Assembly (NCBI RefSeq): GCF_051132615.1 | Contig: NZ_CP152375.1 | Coordinates: 3,135,544 to 3,199,543 of the forward strand | Direction of reading: 5' to 3' | From: G051132615 sp051132615 | GTDB lineage: Bacteria; Pseudomonadota; Gammaproteobacteria; Burkholderiales; Neisseriaceae | Length of the DNA stretch: 64,000 nucleotides | Part shown: positions 36,911 to 46,606 of the stretch, piece after piece | Layout: every line of letters begins with the position of its first letter | Position numbering within the stretch: the stretch's first letter is position 1 | Translations under genes and position numbers: made by a program | The notes under the pieces: generated by a model | Told to the model about the DNA's origin: nothing | The model's input: only the letters and a program-made list of their open reading frames with translations | The model's database searches: none

Positions 36911-37855
36911 CTATTTATTGATTTTTACACTCATTGCATTTTGCCGACTGGCCCACTCTAAAATCAGTTTTTTAAATTTTAATGCTTGTGCAGACAAGAA
37001 CTTGCCTCGACGTTGAATCAAACCATAATTACGCATGGGAAAATAATGATCCATAGGAACAGCCTTAATGGTTTCATCATTTAGCTGACACGCTTCGGTT
37101 AAAATAGAAATCCCCATTCCGGCAGAAACATAACGTTTCACGGCCTCACTACTGGAGGCAATTAATTTTATTGGGCATTCTAACTGATGTTTTTGAAAAA
37201 TCACTTGAACAACACGCCATGTATAGGAATACTCAGGCGGTAAAATCAACCCATAAGCAGCAATATCACTTAATTGAATGTTCTGTTCAGGAATTTGGGT
37301 CAATGGGTGTTGTACAGGCATAATCAACATGGGCGAAAAACTGTAAATGGGTTGATAGACAAGCTCATTATGTTCTTCAAATAAACTGCCTATGGCAAAA
37401 TCAGCATCATCTGATAATAAAATCTGAGGAATATTTTTCACAATAGTCGATTGAGTGATGACACGAATAGAAGGATATTGCGCACAAAATTCTTTTAAAA
37501 TTTCTGGCAACAAACTCAATAATACAGCTTCTCCCCCTACAATGGTTAAATCACCATAACTTAAATCATCACGTGTATTTAAAAAACTTTCAGGCAAGTT
37601 TTGAATACTGTCCACAACAGGTTTAGCCATCTCATACAAACGGGCTCCATCCGGTGTAATTTGAATTTTTGGCCCTTTTCTTTCAAACAAAATCGTATTC
37701 AAATGTTTTTCTAAAGTCTGAATCTGTAAGGATAATGCGGGCTGGCTCGTGCCGAGCTCTAATGCCGCATTAGAAAAGCTACCACTGTCTACGACTTCAC
37801 AAAAAGCCTTTAATGTTTTGAAAAACTGTCCCCGATAGAATGATGATTTATCCAT
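36911..37855 (-). CDS. LysR-type transcriptional regulator
   Basis: This 314-residue protein has an N-terminal winged helix (about residues 10-65: LKAFCEVVDSGSFSNAALEL, GTSQPALSLQIQTLEKHL, LFERKGPKIQITPDG) and the periplasmic-binding-like effector domain of LysR proteins. The effector pattern resembles CysB/Cbl regulators (VVGGEAVLLSLLPEIL, VSAGMGISILTEAC), so a sulphur or sulphonate-related ligand is possible but unsure. Its position directly upstream of DUF924 and the acyl-modification operon makes it a candidate regulator of that cluster. Confidence 0.85.
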   Translation of the reverse strand: MDKSSFYRGQFFKTLKAFCEVVDSGSFSNAALELGTSQPALSLQIQTLEKHLNTILFERKGPKIQITPDGARLYEMAKPVVDSIQNLPESFLNTRDDLSYGDLTIVGGEAVLLSLLPEILKEFCAQYPSIRVITQSTIVKNIPQILLSDDADFAIGSLFEEHNELVYQPIYSFSPMLIMPVQHPLTQIPEQNIQLSDIAAYGLILPPEYSYTWRVVQVIFQKHQLECPIKLIASSSEAVKRYVSAGMGISILTEACQLNDETIKAVPMDHYFPMRNYGLIQRRGKFLSAQALKFKKLILEWASRQNAMSVKINK

Positions 37856-38239
37856 ATAATTACCTTTTATTGTTGTCTTGTCGTAAAGAGCGATAATTCA
37901 ATTTGTATAGGATTTCGATCGTAAGATCGTATTCAGGCTAAACCATTATTTCCCTTTGTGACGGATTTAAAAGGCAAATAATAGCGATTGACGAAAGAAT
38001 ACCAGAAGCAATAAACATTTCCAAATTTCCTCTAACTGGAAAGATTAGCTTATTTTCTTTGCGAACGCCTAATAAACAAGCAAAAGTAATATATATGCTC
38101 ATAGCTCGCCGATTTGAAAGTCAAACATACCAATTTTTTAAGAAAAAAAGTAAATTTTGGGGCTTAAGTGACACGTTTCGTGTGTTAATACAAAGTAATT
38201 ATTGTACTATAGATAAGTAAATTAAATGAGATTTCAAAA
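37856..38239. other. Intergenic region upstream of LysR, with a doubtful small ORF
   Basis: About 380 bp between divergent genes. On the minus strand, 38102-37938 could encode a 54-residue hydrophobic peptide (MSIYITFACLLGV at its start). A GGCGAG site lies only 3 bp before the ATG and nothing identifies the peptide, so I do not call it a gene. A short palindromic motif GATCGTAAGATC lies at about 37917-37928. The promoters of LysR and of the small protein at 38240 must be here. Confidence 0.35.
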
Positions 38240-38608
38240 ATGTACATAATATTATTGGTGCTTACTTTTTTATTTTTCATGCTTGTTTTGATTATTTTTA
38301 AAGATAAAGACAAAAAAATCATCAACAGACGGCTTAAAAATGCCTCAAGTAATGAACAATTAGGTTTTGAAAGATCATTTTATGCAATATTATTGGGTTT
38401 CTTTAATAATGACCGATCTAAGGCAGATCCTTATTTAGAAAATGAATATTTAATGAATTCAAATCTAAGCTGTGATGACGAAGCTGCTTTAAGTGCTTTG
38501 AAACGCTTAGGATTAATAAAAATGAAAGGAGATGAAGTGTTTTGGACAGGGACATATAAAGACTTTGTCAGCACAAATGAAAATATACGAAAAGAAGAAA
38601 TTATCTAA
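38240..38608 (+). CDS. Hypothetical protein with one N-terminal membrane helix
   Basis: This 122-residue protein has a clear membrane helix at residues 2-20 (IILLVLTFLFFMLVLIIF). A basic and charged cytoplasmic part follows. The C-terminal half (DDEAALSALKRLGLIKMKGDEVFWTGTY) looks like a small winged helix-like or linker domain with a beta hairpin, but I do not recognise a family. It stands alone, upstream of aceB, separated by 248 bp. Function unknown. Confidence 0.6.
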   Translation: MYIILLVLTFLFFMLVLIIFKDKDKKIINRRLKNASSNEQLGFERSFYAILLGFFNNDRSKADPYLENEYLMNSNLSCDDEAALSALKRLGLIKMKGDEVFWTGTYKDFVSTNENIRKEEII

Positions 38609-38856
38609 AAGCCACTTAAAATAAAAAGAATCATTTTAAAAACAATTTATTATTTATCAGAACCAAATCTTTTAACAACAAATAAACCCAACTTGTTTTT
38701 TATAAAACTCTTGATATCTACCACAGTATCTTATCTCTTTTTATTATTAATTTTTAGTATGATTTAAATACCAATCATAAATTAATAATATCTTGCAGTC
38801 ATGTTCAACCGGGCGTAGCATAAAAAATGCAATAGTCAAACGGGAGAAATAGAAAA

Positions 38857-40425
38857 ATGTCCATCACAATTACTGAAAAAATGACTCAGGATGCCCAGCG
38901 TCTCTTAACCCCAGAAGCACTTAATCTCATAGAACAATTAGAAATTAAATTTGGGGAACGTCGTAGGGCACTTATGCAACAACGCCAAGACAGACAAGTG
39001 CTTTTAGACCAAGGTGAACAATTAGATTTTTTACAAGAAACCCAGTCTGTACGTGAAGGCAACTGGCAAGTCACCAGTATCCCTGCCGATATTCAGGATA
39101 GACGAGTAGAAATTACTGGCCCTGTTGATCGAAAAATGATGATCAACGCATTAAATTCTGGTGCAAAAGTATTTATGGCTGATCTTGAAGATGCGCATAG
39201 CCCTACTTGGGAGGCAACCATTCAAGGGCAAATTAATTTACAAGATGCCATTGCTAACAATTTAAGTTATGTTAGCCCAGAAGGCAAATCTTACCAAGTC
39301 AATGAAGAACATGCTGTATTGATGGTTCGGGTGCGTGGGCTTCATATGGAAGAAAAACACGTATTATTAAATGAACAACGTATCAGTGGTAGCTTTTTTG
39401 ATTTTGGCTTATTTTTAGCCAACAACCATCAAAACGCACAAAAAAACAATAAAGGTTTGTACTTTTACTTGCCTAAAATGGAACATTATCAAGAGGCACG
39501 TTTATGGGCAGAAGTATTTAGTTTTGCAGAAGAACAACTCAATATCCCTCATGGTACGTTACGATGTACGGTGCTGATTGAAACCATTTGTGCTGCATTT
39601 CAAATGGATGAAATTCTGTATGAATTAAAAGACTATATTATCGGTTTAAATGCAGGGCGTTGGGACTATATTTTCAACTTTATTAAACGGTTCAAAAAAC
39701 AGGCTAATAAAGTATTACCAGATCGCGCTCAAGTCACCATGATGACCCACTTTTTAAGAAGTTATTCGCAATTGTTGATTCAGACCTGTCATAAGCGTGG
39801 TGCTCATGCTATGGGTGGAATGGCAGCTCAAATTCCAATTAAAAATGATCCCGAAGCTAATGTGCAAGCAGAAGAAAAAGTCCGCAATGACAAGCTACGT
39901 GAAGTGACTGATGGTCATGATGGCACTTGGGTTGCGCACCCTGCTCTGGTCCCCATCGCACAAGCAGTTTTTGATGAATATATGCCTGAAGCGAACCAAA
40001 TCAACAAACAACGGGCACATCTTGAACTAACGGCCACCGATTTATTAACTGTACCTGCTGGCACCATTACGCCTGAAGGGCTCAGTATCAATGTCAGCGC
40101 AGCTTTACGCTATATTATGGCTTGGCTACAAGGACGCGGAGCTGTACCAATTTTCAACTTAATGGAAGATGCGGCTACAGCAGAAATTTCTCGTGCTCAA
40201 TTATGGCAATGGGTCAGAATACCTAATTTAAAAAGTACCGATGGTGAGTGTATTACGCTAGACAGAGTGCAACAACTTATTTTAAAAGAGGTAGAGCACC
40301 TAAAAACGCTCACCACATCAAATGAACATTCAAGTTTACAACAAGCAGCACAAATACTGTCACAACTGGTCAGCCAAGAAGTTTTCGAAGAATTTTTAAC
40401 CACACCAGCTTATGAGCTTATTTAA
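38857..40425 (+). CDS. aceB: Malate synthase A
   Basis: This 522-residue enzyme matches malate synthase A along its length: MINALNSGAKVFMADLEDAHSPTW, the active-site stretch LRCTVLIETICAAFQMDEIL, YELKDYIIGLNAGRWDYIFN, AMGGMAAQIPIK and DGTWVAHPALVPIA. It condenses acetyl-CoA and glyoxylate to malate in the second step of the glyoxylate shunt. A GGGAGA site precedes the ATG. It is followed by aceA (64-bp gap) and then aceK, the same gene order as in E. coli. Confidence 0.97.
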   Translation: MSITITEKMTQDAQRLLTPEALNLIEQLEIKFGERRRALMQQRQDRQVLLDQGEQLDFLQETQSVREGNWQVTSIPADIQDRRVEITGPVDRKMMINALNSGAKVFMADLEDAHSPTWEATIQGQINLQDAIANNLSYVSPEGKSYQVNEEHAVLMVRVRGLHMEEKHVLLNEQRISGSFFDFGLFLANNHQNAQKNNKGLYFYLPKMEHYQEARLWAEVFSFAEEQLNIPHGTLRCTVLIETICAAFQMDEILYELKDYIIGLNAGRWDYIFNFIKRFKKQANKVLPDRAQVTMMTHFLRSYSQLLIQTCHKRGAHAMGGMAAQIPIKNDPEANVQAEEKVRNDKLREVTDGHDGTWVAHPALVPIAQAVFDEYMPEANQINKQRAHLELTATDLLTVPAGTITPEGLSINVSAALRYIMAWLQGRGAVPIFNLMEDAATAEISRAQLWQWVRIPNLKSTDGECITLDRVQQLILKEVEHLKTLTTSNEHSSLQQAAQILSQLVSQEVFEEFLTTPAYELI

Positions 40426-40488
40426 TCTTTAAATTGGTGTTTTTAAAACACAACCACCCAAATAATAAGTCTACAAAGGAGAATCAGC

Positions 40489-41793
40489 ATGAACAAACAA
40501 GTTGAAGCAATCAAAAAAGACTGGGCAGAAAATTTAAGATGGCAAGGCATTACCCGCCCTTATTCGGCAGAAGATGTGGTTCGTTTACGTGGCAGCGTCA
40601 CCATTGAACATACTTTAGCAACACGAGGCGCTGAAAAATTTTGGGCGCTATTAAATGGTGCGTCAAAAAAAGGTTATGTTAATTCTATGGGCGCATTAAC
40701 TGGTGGCCAAGCAATGCAACAAGCTAAGGCAGGTATTGAAGCAATTTATCTATCTGGCTGGCAAGTAGCAGCAGATGCGAACACATCAGAAACCATGTAC
40801 CCTGACCAGTCATTATATGCTTATAACTCTGTCCCAGAAGTGGTTCGTCGCATCAATAATGCCTTCAAACGTGCCGATGAGATTCAATGGAAGGCATTAT
40901 GTGATGGCAAAATGAAAGAATCTGAAGCAAAAGATTATTTCTTACCGATTATTGCTGATGCTGAAGCAGGGTTTGGTGGGGTATTAAATGCCTATGAATT
41001 GATGAAAAATATGATCAGTAATGGGGCTGCTGGGGTGCATTTTGAAGACCAGTTGTCTGCTGTAAAAAAATGTGGTCATATGGGTGGAAAGGTCATTGTA
41101 CCCACACAAGAAGCCATTCAAAAGTTGGTTGCTGCACGCCTAGCGGCTGATGTAATGGGAGTGCCTACTGTGCTATTGGCTAGAACAGATGCCAATGCAG
41201 CCGACTTACTGACATCCGATGCGGACCCTTATGATCAACCTTTTGTTATTGGCGAGCGCACACCAGAAGGTTTTTATAAAACACGTGCAGGCATTGATCA
41301 AGCTATTGCCCGAGGTTTGGCTTACGCACCTTATGCTGACTTATTATGGTGTGAAACTGCTACGCCTGATTTAGCAGAAGCACGTAAATTTGCCGAAGCA
41401 ATCCATGCCAAGTTCCCCAATAAACTATTGGCTTACAATTGTTCTCCGTCCTTTAACTGGAAGAAAAATTTGGATGACAAAACAATTGCCAACTTCCAAC
41501 AAGAACTATCTGATATGGGCTACAGATACCAATTCATCACTTTGGCTGGTATTCACAATATGTGGTACAACATGTTTGATCTGGCTTACCACTATGCTCG
41601 TGGAGAAGGTATGAAACATTATGTTGAAAAAGTACAAGAACCTGAATTTGCTGCGGCACAACGAGGTTATACTTTTGTTGCGCATCAACAAGAAGTAGGT
41701 GCTGGTTACTTTGATGATGTCACAACCGTTATTCAAGGCGGTGAATCCTCTGTTACCGCACTTAAAGGCTCAACAGAAGCTATGCAGTTTTAA
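40489..41793 (+). CDS. aceA: Isocitrate lyase
   Basis: This 434-residue protein has the signature KKCGHMGGK with catalytic Cys195, the same number as in E. coli, and YNCSPSFNWKKNL and SGWQVAADAN. It splits isocitrate into succinate and glyoxylate, allowing growth on acetate or fatty acids. An AAGGAGAA site precedes the ATG. A hairpin lies between it and aceK, which probably limits aceK expression, as in E. coli. Confidence 0.97.
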   Translation: MNKQVEAIKKDWAENLRWQGITRPYSAEDVVRLRGSVTIEHTLATRGAEKFWALLNGASKKGYVNSMGALTGGQAMQQAKAGIEAIYLSGWQVAADANTSETMYPDQSLYAYNSVPEVVRRINNAFKRADEIQWKALCDGKMKESEAKDYFLPIIADAEAGFGGVLNAYELMKNMISNGAAGVHFEDQLSAVKKCGHMGGKVIVPTQEAIQKLVAARLAADVMGVPTVLLARTDANAADLLTSDADPYDQPFVIGERTPEGFYKTRAGIDQAIARGLAYAPYADLLWCETATPDLAEARKFAEAIHAKFPNKLLAYNCSPSFNWKKNLDDKTIANFQQELSDMGYRYQFITLAGIHNMWYNMFDLAYHYARGEGMKHYVEKVQEPEFAAAQRGYTFVAHQQEVGAGYFDDVTTVIQGGESSVTALKGSTEAMQF

Positions 41794-41810
41794 CTTAAAA
41801 TAATAAATTT

Positions 41811-41853
41811 AAGCTGAGTTATTTAATTGTTGCTTGAATAACTCAGCTTTATT
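41811..41853 (+). terminator. Terminator or attenuator between aceA and aceK
   Basis: AAGCTGAGTTATT and its exact complement form a 13-bp stem with a 13-base loop followed by TTATTTG. It may reduce transcription into aceK rather than stop it completely. Confidence 0.75.
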
Positions 41854-41951
41854 TGCTTACAATAACTGCTAACATTATCCAATAATTATTTGTCCTACCA
41901 AGTTCTAAAAATCAATACTTACTATAAAATCTGCTTTTGGGAGAAAAGCTT

Positions 41952-43688
41952 ATGGAACTTAAGGCGCAACAGTTGGCTCAACTCATATTAGAAGGGTTCA
42001 ACCGCCATTTTAAAATTTTTACTGAATACAATAAAAAAGCCGCATTATACTTTGCTCAATCTCGTTTTCAAGAAGCTAATGAAGCAGCAAAATATCAGGT
42101 AGGTTTATACGATGTACGTGTCAATGAATGTGTCGAAAAAATCAAAGAAACATGTCAAATAACGCAATTAGACAAACCGCTTTGGCAAAAAGTCAAAATT
42201 GCTTATATGCATAAACTGTATGAGCATTTACAACCTGAATTGGCTGAAAGTTTTTATAATTCATTATTTTGTCGGTTATTTAATCGCCACTATTACCATA
42301 ATCAATATATCTTTTTTAACCCTGCCATTAACACCCAAAATATTCAAACAGAATGCCCTGATTACCGAAGCTATTATCCAACTCAATATGGCTTAGATGT
42401 CGAAGTCAAACGTCTCTTACTTGACATTCCTATTGAACTACCCTTTGAAGACTTAAACAGAGACACGCAACATATTGTACAAGCTATTGAGCAATATCAA
42501 ACTGGTATTACCAATCTTTCTCATAATTTTCAAATCCATATTGCTTTTCCCGTATTTTATCGAAATAAAGGTGCTTATCTTGTCGGTAGAATCATCAATC
42601 ATGCAACGGTTTACCCTTTTATTATTCCTTTATTAAATAAAAATGGGCAATTATTTGTTGATGCCTTTTTAAGCAATGAACAGGATATTTCCAATGTTTT
42701 TAGTTTTGCCAGAGCCTATTTTAAAGCAGACTTTCCTGTTCCTTCTGCTTTAATTCGCTTTTTACAAACCGTATTACCAAACAAAAAATTGGCTGATCTA
42801 TATACAGCCATCGGCTTTCATAAACAAGGAAAAAATGAGTTTTATCGGGCGTTCTGCTACCATCTTCGTCATTCAAGTGATGAATTTATTATCGCCCCAG
42901 GTATTGAAGGGATGGTGATGCATGTGTTTACTCTGCCATCTTACCCCTACGTGTTTAAAATCATTAAAGACCAGTTTCATATCAATAAAAATATTACCCA
43001 TAAAATGGTGAAACAACGTTATCAAATGGTCAAACAATTAGATCGTGTAGGTCGAATGGCAGACACATGGGAATTTTCTTATGTGGCATTTCCTTTAGCA
43101 CGTTTTTCTGCAGAATGTTTGCAACAACTGGAAAATAATTGTCATAGCAACATCAGTATAGAGGATGATTGCTTAATTATTAAGCATATGTATATTGAAA
43201 GACGGATGACGCCACTGAACATATACATGACTCAAGCTAATGAGACAGAAAAAACCCGTGTTCTACAAGATTATGGGCTGGCAATTAAAGAAATTGCTGC
43301 CGCTGGCGTATTCCCTGGAGATTTACTGATGAAAAACTTTGGGGTTACTCGTCATGGGCGCGTTGTATTTTATGATTATGATGAAATTGTCCCCATAGAA
43401 GATTGTTGTTTCAGAGATATTCCACCAGCACAAACAATGGAGCAAGAGCTCTCTGCTGAACCTTGGTATTATGTTGGTGAACATGATGTTTTCCCAGAAG
43501 AGTTTGAGTATTATCTGGTTTCTGACCCTACGTTAAAAAAACAATTTAAACAGTATTACCCAGAGTTGATGCAAAGCCAGTTTTGGCAAAAAATGCAAAA
43601 AATGCATGAGCAAGGCATACTGGCGGATGTGTTTCCGTATAGTTTAAATAAGCGTTTTACGATAGAACACTCTGTAACATCAAACTAA
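41952..43688 (+). CDS. aceK: Isocitrate dehydrogenase kinase/phosphatase
   Basis: I use the ATG at 41952, 8 bases after a GGGAG site, giving 578 residues, the exact length of the E. coli enzyme. It shows APGIEGMVMHVFTLPSYPYVFKIIKD (ATP-binding loop with the lysine), VFPGDLLMKNFGVTRHGRVVFYDYDE (catalytic region) and IPPAQTMEQE. It phosphorylates and inactivates isocitrate dehydrogenase to divert carbon into the glyoxylate shunt. It meets the convergent DUF1311 gene after only 5 bp, with no visible terminator. Confidence 0.97.
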   Translation: MELKAQQLAQLILEGFNRHFKIFTEYNKKAALYFAQSRFQEANEAAKYQVGLYDVRVNECVEKIKETCQITQLDKPLWQKVKIAYMHKLYEHLQPELAESFYNSLFCRLFNRHYYHNQYIFFNPAINTQNIQTECPDYRSYYPTQYGLDVEVKRLLLDIPIELPFEDLNRDTQHIVQAIEQYQTGITNLSHNFQIHIAFPVFYRNKGAYLVGRIINHATVYPFIIPLLNKNGQLFVDAFLSNEQDISNVFSFARAYFKADFPVPSALIRFLQTVLPNKKLADLYTAIGFHKQGKNEFYRAFCYHLRHSSDEFIIAPGIEGMVMHVFTLPSYPYVFKIIKDQFHINKNITHKMVKQRYQMVKQLDRVGRMADTWEFSYVAFPLARFSAECLQQLENNCHSNISIEDDCLIIKHMYIERRMTPLNIYMTQANETEKTRVLQDYGLAIKEIAAAGVFPGDLLMKNFGVTRHGRVVFYDYDEIVPIEDCCFRDIPPAQTMEQELSAEPWYYVGEHDVFPEEFEYYLVSDPTLKKQFKQYYPELMQSQFWQKMQKMHEQGILADVFPYSLNKRFTIEHSVTSN

Positions 43689-43693
43689 TGTTT

Positions 43694-44113
43694 TTATTGG
43701 CTTACTGGACCTGGGCAGCTTAAGACACCCTCTTGGCAATGCCCCATGTTATAGAGTTCTTTAATCCTTTGTTGTGTTTTTGCTCGTAAACAATCGGTAT
43801 AAATCATGGGCCACACTGAACCGCCTATAACACCTGAGGCCTCAAAGTTACAATCGTGATCACGAAACTGGATCCAAGAGCGTTGTGCTTTGAGCAACAA
43901 AGGACGTTGCTTCTCTTGTAAAGATTGATAGAGCTTTTGATAGGTGTCATTCAATAGCTTATCTTGCTGTTGATATTCTTGATAAGCACAATAGTTTAAA
44001 TCACCTTGAGTTAAGGTATTATGGCAGTCAATGTTTACTTTTCCTGTTTTAGCAAAAATACTTATGGGTATCAACAATAATAATGTACATAAAAATTTTT
44101 TTGTATTCTGCAT
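43694..44113 (-). CDS. DUF1311 (lysozyme inhibitor LprI-like) secreted protein
   Basis: This 139-residue protein begins with a signal peptide (FLCTLLLLIPISIFA then KTG). The mature part has the LprI pattern: CHNTLTQGDLNYCAY, LNDTYQKLYQSLQ, AQRSWIQFRDHDCNF, GGSVWPMIYTDCLRAKTQQRI, with three paired cysteines. Some family members bind lysozyme, others have no known role. It is probably periplasmic. It is a single gene on the minus strand. Confidence 0.85.
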   Translation of the reverse strand: MQNTKKFLCTLLLLIPISIFAKTGKVNIDCHNTLTQGDLNYCAYQEYQQQDKLLNDTYQKLYQSLQEKQRPLLLKAQRSWIQFRDHDCNFEASGVIGGSVWPMIYTDCLRAKTQQRIKELYNMGHCQEGVLSCPGPVSQ

Positions 44114-44128
44114 AAACTGTTCCTTAAA

Positions 44129-44166
44129 AAATAAAGCCTTTTAAGCTATCTTAAAAAGGCTTTATT
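44129..44166 (-). terminator. Intrinsic terminator after tpx
   Basis: A stem of about 16 bp (AATAAAGCCTTTT paired with its complement, one bulged A) with a CTAT loop and a run of six T on the minus strand lies 28 bp after the tpx stop. Confidence 0.85.
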
Positions 44167-44193
44167 CATCACTATGTCAATAATGTTTATTTA

Positions 44194-44694
44194 TTACAAA
44201 GCACTTATAGCGGCATCGTAATTTGGTTCTTCTGTAATTTCATTGACTAACTGGCTGTACAAAACTTTATTTTGTTCATCAAGTACGACAATAGCTCTAG
44301 CACACAATCCAGCCAAAGGTCCTGACGTTAAATTGACACCATAATTTTCTTTAAATGCTGCCCCTCTCATCGTAGACAACATAATCACATTGTCTAAACC
44401 TTCTGCACCACAAAAACGAGATTGGGCAAAAGGTAAATCTGCGGAAATACATAAAACAACTGTATTGTGTAATTTACTTGCTAACTCATTAAAGCGACGT
44501 ACAGATGTGGCACAAACATCGGTATCAACACTAGGGAAAATATTCAGAACTTTGCGTTTACCCACAAAATTTTCTAAGCTTAAATCTTCAAGGGTATTAG
44601 AAACCAAAGAAAAATCGGCACCCTTGCTACCAACACTTGGAAACACACCATTAACAGAAACGGGATTACCTTTTAGATGAACATTTTGAGACAT
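44194..44694 (-). CDS. tpx: Thiol peroxidase Tpx (two-cysteine form)
   Basis: This 166-residue protein aligns with E. coli Tpx without gaps in the first 100 residues. The peroxidatic cysteine is Cys61 (DTDVCATSVR) and the resolving cysteine is Cys95 (SRFCGAEG). It reduces hydrogen peroxide and lipid hydroperoxides with thioredoxin, probably in the periplasm-near cytosol. An AAAAGGAG site precedes the ATG. A paralogue lacking the resolving cysteine lies at 45838, with a ZIP transporter gene between them. Confidence 0.96.
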   Translation of the reverse strand: MSQNVHLKGNPVSVNGVFPSVGSKGADFSLVSNTLEDLSLENFVGKRKVLNIFPSVDTDVCATSVRRFNELASKLHNTVVLCISADLPFAQSRFCGAEGLDNVIMLSTMRGAAFKENYGVNLTSGPLAGLCARAIVVLDEQNKVLYSQLVNEITEEPNYDAAISAL

Positions 44695-44781
44695 ATTTAC
44701 TCCTTTTCAATTTATTTGTAGTGACTGCTATTCTATACTTAATAGAACCAAACTCAAAACAGTTATTTTTACCTTATTTTG

Positions 44782-45699
44782 TTAAGCCAAAGCGGTATCA
44801 AGCAACATCATTAAAACAAACCCAATCATCAGCCCACCTGTTGCAAATGCTTCATGTCCCTTACGGTGTGACTCAGGAATAATCTCATGACTAATGACAA
44901 ATAACATGGCACCTGCTGCAAAACCCAACCCCCATGGCAATAGTTGAGCAGAGGATGTAATAATGGTTGCGCCAATAACTGCGCCTATCGGCTCAACAAG
45001 ACCTGAAAAAATACCAATTAAAATACAGGTTCTCTTTGAATACCCAGCACCCAATAATGCTAAGGCCACAACCAGTCCTTCTGGAATATCCTGAATGGCA
45101 ATACCTGTTGCTAAGGTACTGCCAGCTACGTTACCTACCCCAGCAAACCCTACCCCAATAGCCAATCCTTCTGGCACATTATGTAAGCAAATAGCAAAAA
45201 CAAATAACCATGTGCGTTTTAATGCAACCGCATTAGTGTCATTGTTTACATTATTTGTGAGAAAATGCTCATGAGGCAAAGCATGTTCCATAACCAATAA
45301 GAGTAAGCCACCTAATAAGATGGCGCCACCGATAACAAACCCGGCTTCCCATGGGCCAGCGCCAGTTTGTTTAATCGCTTCCATTCCTGGCAAAATTAAT
45401 GAAAACACACTGGCTGCAAGCATCACCCCTGCACCAAAACCCATCATGCAATCCATCATGCGTTCACTTAAATTGCGAGAAAATAAGATAGGCAATGTTC
45501 CTAAAGCTGTTGCTAATGCAGCAACCGAGCCTCCAATAAACGCATTGAAAATATATTTTTGCTCATCTAAAGCACTAAACCATATTGCTTGAATCAATAA
45601 AAACAATAAAACCAGCATCACGGTTGATCCAACAAGAATCCAACTGTGTCTGCCTGCTTTTTTCCATAAAGGTAAATGAACAGGTGTATTGATAATCAT
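44782..45699 (-). CDS. ZIP family metal transporter
   Basis: This 305-residue inner-membrane protein has about eight helices and the two metal-binding helices of the ZIP family, HNVPEGLAIGVGFAG and IQDIPEGLVVALALLGAG. The long variant with an extra N-terminal helix (about 22-42) and ALPHEHFLTNN loop resembles GufA-type ZIP proteins. It takes up zinc, iron or manganese; specificity cannot be told. It lies between two tpx genes on the same strand, which hints at a metal and oxidative-stress link (inference). Confidence 0.9.
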   Translation of the reverse strand: MIINTPVHLPLWKKAGRHSWILVGSTVMLVLLFLLIQAIWFSALDEQKYIFNAFIGGSVAALATALGTLPILFSRNLSERMMDCMMGFGAGVMLAASVFSLILPGMEAIKQTGAGPWEAGFVIGGAILLGGLLLLVMEHALPHEHFLTNNVNNDTNAVALKRTWLFVFAICLHNVPEGLAIGVGFAGVGNVAGSTLATGIAIQDIPEGLVVALALLGAGYSKRTCILIGIFSGLVEPIGAVIGATIITSSAQLLPWGLGFAAGAMLFVISHEIIPESHRKGHEAFATGGLMIGFVLMMLLDTALA

Positions 45700-45750
45700 G
45701 ACTCCTTAAATGATAAAGAAAACTATTTTCTTCCTACTTGAGAATATAAC

Positions 45751-45779
45751 AAAAAAACCTCTATCAGAAGAGGCTTTTT
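45751..45779 (-). terminator. Intrinsic terminator after tpx paralogue
   Basis: On the minus strand a short stem CCTCT/AGAGG with a 6-base loop is followed by seven T. It lies 59 bp after the stop codon of the second tpx. Confidence 0.65.
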
Positions 45780-45837
45780 ATACATTAAAAACAAACAAGT
45801 TTATTAAAATATTTAATTCATGCATTTTGCACAAGCG

Positions 45838-46341
45838 TTATGCTAAAACGGCTATTGCGCGCTGATAATCAGGCTCATGAATAATATCGCTAACTAACTC
45901 ACTATAAAGTACTTTATTTTGCTCATCTAAAATAATGACAGCTCGAGCACATAATCCAGCCAAGACGCCACTTTGAATATCGACACCATAATCTGTTTTG
46001 AATTGTTTGTCTCTCAATGTAGACAACATCACAACGCGTTCTAAATTTTCTCGATGAGTAAAACGAGCATGAGCAAAAGGCAAATCGGCAGAAATGCACA
46101 GAACAGAGGTATTATGTAATTGAGCAGACATTTGCTCAAAACGACGCACAGACATAGCGCAAATACCTGTATCTATGCTAGCAATAATATTTAAAATTTT
46201 TCGTTGACCAATAAAATTTTGTAAATCAACATCTTCCAATGTTTGTGAAACCAAAGAAAAATCTTTTACCTGATCGCCTATTTGAGGAAATGAACCTTTT
46301 AAAGATACTGGTTGACCTTCCATATTGACAGTTTGAGACAT
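45838..46341 (-). CDS. Tpx paralogue lacking the resolving cysteine
   Basis: This 167-residue protein is homologous to the Tpx at 44194 throughout. The peroxidatic Cys61 is kept (DTGICAMSVR), and so are Cys82 and CARAV. The resolving cysteine position is Thr95 (ARFTHREN instead of SRFCGAEG). It would have to use a one-cysteine mechanism with an external thiol, or another cysteine, or it may act as a sensor. The frame is intact and the gene has its own terminator. GAGTGAC precedes the ATG. Confidence 0.9.
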   Translation of the reverse strand: MSQTVNMEGQPVSLKGSFPQIGDQVKDFSLVSQTLEDVDLQNFIGQRKILNIIASIDTGICAMSVRRFEQMSAQLHNTSVLCISADLPFAHARFTHRENLERVVMLSTLRDKQFKTDYGVDIQSGVLAGLCARAVIILDEQNKVLYSELVSDIIHEPDYQRAIAVLA

Positions 46342-46606
46342 GAGTGACTCTCTTCCTATTACCCATAATAAAACAGATAATAATTTACAAATTGAAACAT
46401 TTTTTACTTTAAAATCAGTTTATAATATTTTGATATCAAAAATTTCCCTTTATTTAAAACAATGTCACCATACTCCATATAATTTAAATAAAAGTTAACA
46501 ACAAAAATAAAATCGTACCATGCAATGCCATAACCACTCTTAATCGTACCATACAACAAAATAATTTTAAAATTAAAATTATTTTAGAATTAAACATACA
46601 TAAAAA

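Noticed and set aside
37938..38102. 54-residue minus-strand ORF upstream of the LysR gene
   Set aside because: No recognisable family, a ribosome binding site too close to the ATG, and a hydrophobic composition common in AT-rich spacer DNA.
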